Source: Sulfolobales archaeon HS-7 (GTDB lineage Archaea > Thermoproteota > Thermoprotei_A > Sulfolobales > Sulfolobaceae). Taken from it: a DNA stretch of 64,000 bases. Each line of letters begins with the position of its first letter. Within the stretch, counting starts at the first letter, position 1. The DNA is taken from the NCBI GenBank assembly GCA_019704295.1, contig AP024596.1, forward strand, positions 1,225,369 through 1,289,368, in the 5' to 3' direction. This document shows positions 56,153 to 64,000 of the stretch, piece by piece. The notes beneath the pieces are model-generated. The model saw only the letters and a list, made by a program, of their open reading frames with translations, had not been told where the DNA came from and did not search any database. The translations under genes were made by a program, and so were the position numbers.

Positions 56153-58294
56153 ATGAATTCAGTGAAAGTAGTTATTGGAATAATTCTTATTATAATTTCT
56201 ATTGGTATGATGGAATTTCTTCCCACTACCGCTAATGTCAATCTTCAAATCCAACAACCAAATACTTCGATACTTGCTAAACTCCCAGCTTTCAGTTTAT
56301 GTCCGTATACTAATTTTACTTCTACTTATGGTGTTGAAAAATTCTATACTCCGACTTTTTATCGAGGTCTCATTTTCAACTATTCACTAAACAACTTGTC
56401 CGTGGTTACATCTAATGGAAAAACCATCATTAACAACCGTTTCAATCCACCACTACAATTCGGATGGGACGGAAACTACACATACGTTCTTAGCATAGGA
56501 CAGATACTCCTTTTAGATTCTTCTAACCTTTCTTATCGAATTGTTAATATCTCAGCATATGATAGGTTGGCTTTGGGGAAAGGTTTCGTTTTCCTGACAA
56601 TTAACTCATCCAGTTTTGCTCTTATTAACGGAATTTATATGACGGTAGTACCCTATGAATTCCAGAATTACTCTTCTGATGGAAACAACTATTTCGTCTA
56701 TCAACCTTATCCGGGATATTTCTTTATACCTAATGGTACCAATGTCTTCATTTATGCAGGTCTAAGACCTAGCTATAATATACGAAACGTTCTTTTCTAT
56801 TATAACGGTGGCATCCATTTCATTGCTTCATTTAAAAATTTTATTATTACTACCAATTCAACTTTCATATTATTTTCGAACGGATCTCTTGGTGAGGTAA
56901 ATCATCCCGTTTATTGCCCTATAAAGTATAATGGGGGGTTAGCTGGAATAGGCTTTAGTATTAAGGGAAACTCAGTTATACTTTCGTACTTCACGTGCTT
57001 CTTAGGACAAGTAAACGAGCGCGGAAAAATTCCAGTTCAAATCGGTCATTATAACTTTACAGAGAATTTGGGAGTATTTAAGGACTACTTATGTGCTTAT
57101 GAATACGTTATATCCCCTAATAATTCGACGCATGGAGAAATAGCGATAGCTTTCCCAAATTTATCTATAAATATTTTAAACATTACGAAATACGCCTCAG
57201 TTCATTTAGCGCTTAGCAACAATAAGGGATCGGCATACTTTGCATTCCCATGGAGTAAATCCTACGAAAGACTATACTACATATCTCCGCCTAATGTTAC
57301 GTACTTAGGCACATTTCTAAATGTCACGGAGATAGGAGATTTCTTCTTCGGGTTAAATAAAACGTCAGTAGGGAACATTTCAATTGAGTACAAGGGATCG
57401 TCGATTGTTAATGTCTTCCCATACTCGCTTTTCTTAAGGTCAGAAAATATTACCTTTTTTGTATCTATAGGAGATGGAAAAACCATAATATCGGAGTATT
57501 ATTCCAATGGGACTATCAACCAAGTTCAACTGAATTTCTCTGCGGTGAATGTAGGCGTATCATACGATGAATCGCTGCTAGTGGTGACAATGCCCGATTA
57601 TATCCCTTGGAATATTACATATCACCTAAATATATCCAGACGGTTTGGAGAGACGATACCGATAGGGCGCGAGGGCGTAGTTGTATGCGGAGACAACGTA
57701 TCGCAACCTATATTTTTTGAACCTGGATACGTGTGTGATTTAAATCAAAATGTGACGACCGGAATTGTGAAAGTCACTATACTGTATCAGTTCGGATTCT
57801 ATAAACGACTAGCCTACAGAACAATAAACACTTACTATACGGAGACAGGATCCTACCTAGTAGGCGTAAAAAGTAATGTAAGTAAAGTAAACGCAACTAT
57901 CACGGGAAACTACTTTGGTATAGTTCTAAATAGTACATTAAATTCTACTATCTTGCTTCCGAAGGGGAATTACTCCGTCGCGTTTTACCCTATTATTTCG
58001 AAACCGGTTACTTTAATACCGTCAATAAATGCCAGTTACATCAACTCGTCCGAAGTACTTTATGTGAAATATACACCATTCACCATAACAACAACCCATA
58101 GTACACATAGTATCATAACGCAGAGCTCTATCACGACTGCAACCTCACTTGCCTATACGACGGTAGGGGGGGTGTTAATAACAACTAATACTTCTCCCAT
58201 GACGTTAGATCTATCCAAATATTTACCAGTTATAATGGTGGTAATACTGATAATAGTAGCTTTTGTTGTATTTTTAGTACGAGGAAAAAGGTAA
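56153..58294 (+). CDS. Large secreted, membrane-anchored protein (713 aa) beside cassette A
   Basis: N-terminal hydrophobic helix (residues ~5-25) as signal, a very Asn/Tyr/Ser-rich ectodomain with regular strand pairs that looks like a beta propeller, a Thr/Ser-rich stalk near residues 640-690 and a C-terminal membrane helix ending VRGKR. Many glycosylation sites. No family recognised. Same plus strand as cassette A but 2.6 kb downstream, the space now filled with transposon debris. Confidence 0.75.
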   Translation: MNSVKVVIGIILIIISIGMMEFLPTTANVNLQIQQPNTSILAKLPAFSLCPYTNFTSTYGVEKFYTPTFYRGLIFNYSLNNLSVVTSNGKTIINNRFNPPLQFGWDGNYTYVLSIGQILLLDSSNLSYRIVNISAYDRLALGKGFVFLTINSSSFALINGIYMTVVPYEFQNYSSDGNNYFVYQPYPGYFFIPNGTNVFIYAGLRPSYNIRNVLFYYNGGIHFIASFKNFIITTNSTFILFSNGSLGEVNHPVYCPIKYNGGLAGIGFSIKGNSVILSYFTCFLGQVNERGKIPVQIGHYNFTENLGVFKDYLCAYEYVISPNNSTHGEIAIAFPNLSINILNITKYASVHLALSNNKGSAYFAFPWSKSYERLYYISPPNVTYLGTFLNVTEIGDFFFGLNKTSVGNISIEYKGSSIVNVFPYSLFLRSENITFFVSIGDGKTIISEYYSNGTINQVQLNFSAVNVGVSYDESLLVVTMPDYIPWNITYHLNISRRFGETIPIGREGVVVCGDNVSQPIFFEPGYVCDLNQNVTTGIVKVTILYQFGFYKRLAYRTINTYYTETGSYLVGVKSNVSKVNATITGNYFGIVLNSTLNSTILLPKGNYSVAFYPIISKPVTLIPSINASYINSSEVLYVKYTPFTITTTHSTHSIITQSSITTATSLAYTTVGGVLITTNTSPMTLDLSKYLPVIMVVILIIVAFVVFLVRGKR

Positions 58295-58433
58295 AGGTTT
58301 CTAAACGTTATTAATACTGAAAGTATAGTAAAGGTATTTTTGATTTTGTGGGTGTCTGCCGTCAATTCCGATTCTACTTTCATTTTCAACAAGTAATCCC
58401 CAAGTTTCTGGAAATACATTATTTTGATAGTCG

Positions 58434-59967
58434 TGTTAAGCCAATTTTACTAAAAATGAGACAATTTCTAAAACATAGGAAAATTCCGCTCAAAAAATAG
58501 AAATTAGCTAAATTTCCGTTGAAGTGGAGAAAGGATAGATTTTTATCTTAGAGAAAGGCCCGTAACTTAGTTTTTACACGTATAGTAATACCTTGTGTGT
58601 TATCAGGTAGGTAGAAATGAGAACGTTGAAGTTTAAGCGAGCGATTTCCTAAATCTAGGTATGAGGATAAGCAAACTAGGACAAGTCCCTCGCTAATAGT
58701 GGAGAAAGTGTTTAGGAAGATTTCCTCTAACTTCCGTGACATCATCAGGAAAATTAAATCCCCCGTCCTGGGGAATAGAAGGAGGGACTACATTTCCCTT
58801 GTAAGATAAGGGAAAAAGCTAGGGGAACTATTAGGTGGTACCTTCGAGTTCTGGGAACTGTGCTTGATCTTCTCTGAGACCGCGCTTGGTTTCGACGGGA
58901 CCTTCCTGAGGGTAGGTGAGATGGAGGTGGAGATAGTATGGGACAAACTCTTCTCAGGAAAGGTAAGTGCCGCGGATCTCTTGTCTCCCGTGAGGTGTGA
59001 CGTGGTTACCCAATTCGCGGCTAGAGGAGATCAAAAGCTACCTGAGTTTCTTCAAGAATTCATTAACAAGGCTGTACAATACGTTAAACTGAGTTACGTT
59101 GTTGCAGACACTGGATTCCTCAACCTCGAGTTACTCAAGGAGTTACCAGCGGAAGCCGTGAACAGGTAAAGAACAATTTCCACGGGGAAAACACGTAACA
59201 TTAAGGATGAGGATAGCGAGTCCCTACAATGGTTTACTCTTAAAAGGTGCAAGTTTACAAAGAGTAAGAACGTGGAGAAATTCAACGTTGACTTAGGTAC
59301 CGTTCTAAGCTTGCTGCTCGCATAGCCGTGTTAGAGACGAAGTGTATAGTGTCTTAAAGGGAGGGAAGGAACTCTTTGCCCAACTCCTTACCGTGAACTA
59401 CTACATAGTTAAGAACAGAGCATACGTTACCGACAGGGTGATAGAGTACAAGGGACTCTACTATTACGATGTGATTTACGTGAAACACAAGGAGAGACCA
59501 AAGCACTTTATTTTTATATCCATCATCAAGGGAGATCCCTACATGTTGACCAAGACCTACAGGTTGAGATATTGAGCAAGAATTTAAGGCGAGAAAACGA
59601 GGATTGAACTCATCAGGAGGTTGTGCAATAAACCCTACCCGATCTACGCGCTCCTCGACACTTCCTGTAACTCGTATCTCTTCCTTTCGTTTAACTTCAA
59701 GGCAATGGGGAAAAGCCCCTAGCGTTTGAATGATTCGTCAATCTCCCCTAGGCTTTTTCCAGCTTCAGGGTAGACTACGTACCTCGCTTTGACCTCGTGA
59801 GATAAATTCAGAACTTCTTGTGTTTGTTACTATTAACTTGAAAAATATATCAGATTTTTACTAAACATATCATATTGCTACGCATCTTGAGTTAACTTAA
59901 TCCTATATTTTCATACACTAATTACCCTAATAATATCTTACAATCATGAGATTTTTTGGCGAAACAA
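58434..59967 (+). mobile_element. Decayed insertion sequence, type X (copy 2), carrying a nested fragment
   Basis: Left end gccaattttactaaaaatgag and right end ttggcgaaacaag match copy 1; the transposase start (atgagaacgttgaag) is broken. Longer than copy 1 because of the ~190-bp insert at 59169-59358. Downstream transposase piece YKGLYYYDVIYVKHKERPKH parallels copy 1. Confidence 0.75.
59169..59358 (+). mobile_element. ~190-bp internally deleted IS110-like insert
   Basis: Left part tttccacggggaaaacacgta resembles the IS110 end at 38318; right part catagccgtgttagagacgaagtg parallels the IS110 other end (catagctatgttagaggcgaagcg). The middle encodes the last residues of the IS110 type (ASPYNGLLL). 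Absent from copy 1 of IS type X. Confidence 0.55.
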
Positions 59968-59974
59968 GACTGTA

Positions 59975-60175
59975 ATAAACTATTTTGTGGTCTGTCGTGG
60001 GAGGGGAGAGGGATCCCTCCTAGAAGGATCACCGTTCCTACCATCGATTCGGGGCTACATCTCTTTGAGGCACGGAGGTCGCCAGAACTCCCCTCATCTG
60101 AAAGAGGGGGCCCGTCATACAATGACTTTGGTTCCCGTGATAATAATGAAGCACGATGATAACAGTTGTTCCTAA
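59975..60175 (+). mobile_element. Remnant resembling TnpB/IS605 3' end
   Basis: Parallels 18880-18995 (ggctacatctctttgaggcacgg, gaactcccctcatctgaaagag). A short frame with GGRQNSPHLKEGA remains. The right boundary shows cccgtgataat. Confidence 0.4.
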
Positions 60176-60337
60176 CGCACTCCCACTAACTCTCCCCAAT
60201 CGAGTTTGAAAGGAGCACCGTTAGCTTACTGTAAGGTATCTCGATAAAGGGTACTTACGTAAGGGCTATCTCTGGTATGAAGTCTTGGGCCCCTTAACCT
60301 CGATTTCATAAATTACTTCTCTACTCAACAACTTATT

Positions 60338-60853
60338 TTATCCAACTAACCGTATGTATACTCCACTTATGTTCAGGTAAAGTATACCTCCAGTGTTCTG
60401 AGTTATTCCTCCGGAAGCCCCTATAGGAACGACTAACCAATATATTACCCTGGGATATATCGTTAGGGGAAAAGTCACTTGTTGTTTATTAATTGAGTTA
60501 TAGCCCTGAGAATAATTACATATATAATAGGTTCCCGTTAGCGGGGATAGTTTCCCGGTTTTAGGATTATACAGTAGAATATTGCTCACGCGTACTAGAA
60601 AATTTCCAACATCTTCAAAATAATACACGTAGTAACTACTGTTGCTATATACGTTAAGCGTTACTATTATTTTTCCCGAACTTATTATTGATTTTTCAAC
60701 TGAGGATGAGATCCCCGCTCTATCGACGTAATATTCCCTAAGGAAATAGTAGTACGCATATCCCATCGCCATAAGGGTTATCAATATGAGTAATACCGAT
60801 GCAACTGTTTCTGATACGGCGACTCTGCTTCCATTTTTCTTTTCGACTCTCAT
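60338..60853 (-). CDS. Cassette B, gene 3: pilin-like protein
   Basis: A 171-aa counterpart of cassette A gene 3: GSRVAVSETVASVLLILITLMAMGY as class III-type helix, then YYFLREYYVDRAG, SSGKIIVTLNVYSNS and YVYYFEDVGNFLVRVSN, then the wall of a beta domain with two cysteine-free strands and an end NISGVYIRLVG. Last gene of the minus-strand cassette, 9 bases after gene 2. Confidence 0.82.
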   Translation of the reverse strand: MRVEKKNGSRVAVSETVASVLLILITLMAMGYAYYYFLREYYVDRAGISSSVEKSIISSGKIIVTLNVYSNSSYYVYYFEDVGNFLVRVSNILLYNPKTGKLSPLTGTYYICNYSQGYNSINKQQVTFPLTIYPRVIYWLVVPIGASGGITQNTGGILYLNISGVYIRLVG

Positions 60854-60862
60854 CCGATCACC

Positions 60863-61312
60863 CTATATCGAACTATAGTACTCATTTCCGTACATGGTTG
60901 TCACTATAATTCCCTGTAAATTGGGGTATTCTGATAAGTTAATGATAGTTGTCAACCTCTGTTGAGGGCTAATACATCTGCCCACCAAATTACTGGTTAT
61001 AGCTATGAGAGATCCGTTTTGAACACCATTAACCTCTGAAACGCCGAAAATCCCGGTGATTTTAGTTTCTATCGGTCCGTTATTAATTACGTTAACTACA
61101 ATTGCTGGAGAACCGTCAACCGTTTCCTCGCACAGTATAACTAATAAGCTCTCTCTATGCTTTAATACCTTCACTTCATCTATACACTTATATTCGTTGT
61201 TCACTTGAGATATTATCATCTGAGCATAAAGTATTGACGATAAGGTTATAAGAAATATTCCAATTACGGCTATCATAACAATTATTGAACTTTGGGCTCT
61301 CTTGATTGACAT
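60863..61312 (-). CDS. Cassette B, gene 2: pilin-like protein
   Basis: A 149-aa counterpart of cassette A gene 2: KRAQSSIIVMIAVIGIFLITLSS, CIDEVKVLKHRESLLVILCEE, NNGPIETKITGIFGVS, LSPQ-like SPQQRLTTI and the end TMYGNEYYSSI. Shares with the 1,415-aa protein the same head strand order. Starts just after gene 1's stop. Confidence 0.82.
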   Translation of the reverse strand: MSIKRAQSSIIVMIAVIGIFLITLSSILYAQMIISQVNNEYKCIDEVKVLKHRESLLVILCEETVDGSPAIVVNVINNGPIETKITGIFGVSEVNGVQNGSLIAITSNLVGRCISPQQRLTTIINLSEYPNLQGIIVTTMYGNEYYSSI

Positions 61313-61314
61313 GG

Positions 61315-61836
61315 TTACACCTCCACGTAGAATCCATCACTCTTAAACAACAGTTGGTTTCCTACTACTTTTCCGTTTATCAGCACTTTTGCCCAATACA
61401 CGATATTAGGCAACAGAAGAATATAATTATTACCGTTAATGAAAATGGGATCTACCTGACCTTTATTATCACAAAAGGTTATCGTACCGTAATACCGCGA
61501 GCTACTTGTTGACCCTAGGTTAGTAATTGAAAGGGGTAAAAGTTCCTTGCTACCGTTTCCCATACACGCAGCAAGAACGTATACAGGTAAATTCGACGTA
61601 TCCTCTATGTAAAAGGTGGCATTATATTGACATGGATTTGTGGTAGAATTGTAAAAGTAAACCACTGTAAGGAGTTGTCCTCCCTCTTGAATTATTTCCC
61701 TCTCTTTCATTAACATACCACTGACAGCTGCAGGAACTCGCGAACCGAAATAATAAAGCACGAATGACATAGCTGCTAATATAATAAGTATTAGAAGCAT
61801 GGTGGATATTAGTTCTGAGACTCCTCTGTTTAACAT
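61315..61836 (-). CDS. Cassette B, gene 1: pilin-like protein
   Basis: A 173-aa counterpart of cassette A gene 1 with the best class III site of the set (LNRG before VSELISTMLLILIILAA). Then GSRVPAAVSGMLMKEREIIQEGGQLLTVVYFY, cysteines in NPCQYNATFYIEDTSNLPVYVLAACM and ITFCDN, and the end SDGFYVEV. The ATG at 61836 follows a TATA box (minus strand gcatatatattccc, 61856-61869) by ~26 bases, so the cassette is leaderless. Confidence 0.85.
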   Translation of the reverse strand: MLNRGVSELISTMLLILIILAAMSFVLYYFGSRVPAAVSGMLMKEREIIQEGGQLLTVVYFYNSTTNPCQYNATFYIEDTSNLPVYVLAACMGNGSKELLPLSITNLGSTSSSRYYGTITFCDNKGQVDPIFINGNNYILLLPNIVYWAKVLINGKVVGNQLLFKSDGFYVEV

Positions 61837-61855
61837 TAAATTTATTTACGCAAAG

Positions 61856-61869
61856 GGAATATATATGCT
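61856..61869 (-). promoter_or_regulatory. TATA box of pilin-like cassette B
   Basis: Minus-strand gcatatatattccc centred about 26 bases before the ATG at 61836. Confidence 0.5.
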
Positions 61870-62232
61870 TTAATTAACATTACGATGTATCCATTTAGTT
61901 ATTAAGAGCTTCGAAGCTTTTGATATTTTACGTATAAGAAGTTGATAAAGGCGTTAACTCTCCCCAGTTTCAGTGAGACCGTTATTAGGAATTTAGTAAA
62001 AAATTATTATACTTTAACGTAATTTAAAAGTTATTATCAAACCTAGAGCACCCCCCTGAACGAATTTCAATAAATTGAAGAGCCTCCCCACATTCTTAAA
62101 GTTAAGAAAGCCTCGGCCTATGAATCAACTTACGCTCATTCCTGAGGTCGCTTCATCAACATTTTCCGAAATAATAAGTCCTATCAAAATAAATTGGATA
62201 AACTTTATATTCAGGTAGGTTGCCCTACTCTT
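61870..62232. promoter_or_regulatory. Divergent region between cassette B and the beta-propeller protein
   Basis: The rest of the ~400-base space, with no gene. On the plus strand a TATA-like ctttatat at 62203-62210 lies ~26 bases before the ATG at 62233. Both directions therefore could share control. Confidence 0.5.
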
Positions 62233-64000
62233 ATGAAAACTGGTAGAATTGAGTACGACTGTATCTTTAAGGGCATCCTAGCTCTTACGTTAATAGTGCT
62301 CTCTGTTATACCGATTTACGCCATCGCTCAAAATAACGGTAATTCAACTTCGTATAAGTTGACAGAGTTCTGCGAACAGAGTTACGATTACAAACACGGG
62401 AGGATAATTTACGATTCCGCTCTTAATGCAATAGTAACTTACGAGCACTATTCGCAAGGATTTATAATAACTTATCTGAGTAACCATTCAAGCTATTTCG
62501 TTGGCGTTAATGGTTCAGTGTGTTACGTCTTCTTTGATCGGCATAATTCTCTACTTTACGTTCAAACTAACAACGCACTTTGCGTCTATAACGGTGATAA
62601 GGTAATAAAGGCGTTAAATTCGTTAGGCGGCCTTAACTCGAACTCGAGTTTTGAATTTTGCTACTCAGCTGTAGATACTTCAAACGGTGAAATCTATGCT
62701 CTCGTGGCTACGTATATTTATCCTAATGAAATAGTGGCTATAAATCCTAACAATTACTCAGTGATGGTGAAAAAAATATCGTCATCAGGGCTGTCCACTT
62801 TTCTAAACTCCATAGTATATGATAGTTACAACAATAAGTTGTTCGTATTGGTGGATAGGAACGGAAATAGAGGACAGATTTACTCCGTAAATCCGTCCAA
62901 TCTTAACTTAACCCTAATTGCAAATACATCAATTGGATTTGCGATGGGATATTATAAGGATAACCTTTACGTTTTTGTGGAGAACACCTCCCCGGGAAAT
63001 TGTACTGTGGATGTGGTTAACACGGTAACGGGAAATGTTACTCCAACTAACTTGAAACTTCCCTCAACTAATCTAGCAATAAGCTTACCTAACGGAGAAA
63101 TATACGCTGGCACGAGTAACGGTACGTATGTGATAAACGCAAATACCACCAGTATAGCGGCGGAAATACCAGTGACTCCAAACATTCTCTCCGGAATGGC
63201 CTACGATCCCAGCAACGACCTCGTTTTCATAGACGGTACGAACCTTTTCTTGATAGCTGAAGTTAATCCCGTGAGTAATAGCATAACCGGATACCTCAAT
63301 GCCTATCCGGTGGAGCCAGATTCTATGGTGTACTTGGGGAACTCGATGTTGTACTTGGGCACGCCTAACTCGCATTACCTTTATCAGGAACAGCTTTCCC
63401 CATTAAGGATTATAAATCTCTTCGGACCATTCAGCAATCGCATAACGTCGATAGTGTATGATCCTGAGAACGGTTATCTTTACATAGGCCTGTATCACGA
63501 TGAAATAGTTGTATTCAATCCCTCTAACGACTCCGTGGTAAAGGAAATCTCGTATTATCCAGATTTCGCTCTCACTAATTGCCTTGATTACATTCCCTCA
63601 CTGAATGAGGTAGTGGCGACTACTTCTACGGGTGTAGTTGGAGTAAACGCTACAGATAACTCGGTGATTTACGAGTTCAATACGACTTTCAATCCAACGC
63701 AGATAGCTTACGACCTAAGCAACAACAACATATACTTAGCAACTCAGGTGCATGATGCCATTTGCGTAATAAACGCTAAGAACGGAAGCAAGGTTGGAAC
63801 TATAAACCTAGACGTCTCAGCAATACCGGCCATAGCTTACGATCCCAATACCAGTTATATTTACGCGGCAACGAGTAATCCATCGTACTTTGACGTGATT
63901 AACGCTGACACTGGGAGAGTAGTATACAACGTATCTATAGGTTTCAGCCCTAACAAAATACTGTACAATCCAGTAAATAAGTTAATTTACTTACTAGGTA
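62233..64000 (+). CDS. Secreted beta-propeller-like protein, N-terminal part, running off the window
   Basis: 589 codons to the edge without a stop. Signal peptide FKGILALTLIVLSVIPIYAIAQ, then a chain of about 45-residue blades with the YVTN-type phrase (SIVYDSYNNKLFVLVDR, SGMAYDPSNDLVFIDG, SIVYDPENGYLYIGLY, QIAYDLSNNNIYLATQ, AIAYDPNTSYIYAATS, ILYNPVNKLIYLLG). Such YVTN/NHL propellers bind surface partners. Beside cassette B in the same way that the 713-aa protein is beside cassette A. The C-terminal end and any anchor are unseen. Confidence 0.85.
   Translation, partial: MKTGRIEYDCIFKGILALTLIVLSVIPIYAIAQNNGNSTSYKLTEFCEQSYDYKHGRIIYDSALNAIVTYEHYSQGFIITYLSNHSSYFVGVNGSVCYVFFDRHNSLLYVQTNNALCVYNGDKVIKALNSLGGLNSNSSFEFCYSAVDTSNGEIYALVATYIYPNEIVAINPNNYSVMVKKISSSGLSTFLNSIVYDSYNNKLFVLVDRNGNRGQIYSVNPSNLNLTLIANTSIGFAMGYYKDNLYVFVENTSPGNCTVDVVNTVTGNVTPTNLKLPSTNLAISLPNGEIYAGTSNGTYVINANTTSIAAEIPVTPNILSGMAYDPSNDLVFIDGTNLFLIAEVNPVSNSITGYLNAYPVEPDSMVYLGNSMLYLGTPNSHYLYQEQLSPLRIINLFGPFSNRITSIVYDPENGYLYIGLYHDEIVVFNPSNDSVVKEISYYPDFALTNCLDYIPSLNEVVATTSTGVVGVNATDNSVIYEFNTTFNPTQIAYDLSNNNIYLATQVHDAICVINAKNGSKVGTINLDVSAIPAIAYDPNTSYIYAATSNPSYFDVINADTGRVVYNVSIGFSPNKILYNPVNKLIYLLG

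Noticed and set aside
63085-63375. Minus-strand open frames within the propeller protein gene
   Set aside because: Shadow of the coding frame; no coding character of their own.

Overview
The window reads as part of a chromosome of a thermoacidophilic crenarchaeon of the order Sulfolobales. Evidence from the sequence: AT-rich DNA, TATA boxes about 25-30 bases before leaderless ATG/GTG/TTG starts, an acid-protease (thermopsin-like) surface protein, Opp-type binding protein with a Thr-rich stalk and C-terminal membrane anchor, archaeal class III (pilin) signal peptides, several VapBC and HEPN/MNT pairs, and many decayed insertion sequences. I saw no rRNA, tRNA or CRISPR array.

Layout. 1-7.5 kb: a sugar-use locus. 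A secreted GH12 endoglucanase is the last gene of an operon with two permeases and two ATPases of an Opp/Dpp-type ABC importer, divergent from its binding protein; the tail of another gene lies at the window edge. The likely cargo is cello-oligosaccharides. 7.5-19 kb: housekeeping and accessory genes (VapBC pair, GT4 glycosyltransferase, FTR1-like membrane protein, LmbE-type deacetylase, MsrA, hemerythrin-like protein, large thermopsin-like protein, second VapBC pair). 19-30 kb: accessory zone with a DUF2283/DUF4258-like pair, PaREP1-like protein, a broken DNA methyltransferase, a GNAT acetyltransferase, a ferritin-like protein carrying an exact 168-bp in-frame tandem repeat, a Panacea-like protein facing a membrane protein, and decayed transposons. 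30.5-36.2 kb: DUF72 protein, membrane protein, HEPN-MNT pair and a secreted GH57 glucanase with two starch-binding-like modules.

39-64 kb: the most interesting part, a type IV pilus-like secretion locus. On the minus strand are a pilin (157 aa), a small unknown gene, a TadA-type ATPase (541 aa), a double-domain TadC-type membrane platform (716 aa) and a 1,415-aa surface protein whose head resembles a minor pilin. To its right are two inverted paralogous cassettes, each of three small pilin-like genes (52.1-53.5 kb plus strand; 60.3-61.8 kb minus strand), each beside a large secreted protein (713 aa; and a beta-propeller-like protein running off the window). Three pilin-like subunits kept in the same order in both cassettes suggest a minor-pseudopilin/tip complex made in two variants, possibly serving one motor. 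All cassette genes are intact although decayed transposons fill the spaces between them.

Two families of short non-coding dispersed repeats (F1, about 150 bp, nine copies; F2, about 120 bp, four copies) run through the intergenic gaps and look like miniature mobile elements not assigned here to any known name. Insertion-sequence remnants include an IS110 element, two other DDE-type families with two or more copies each, an IS5-like remnant and tails resembling IS605 TnpB ends.
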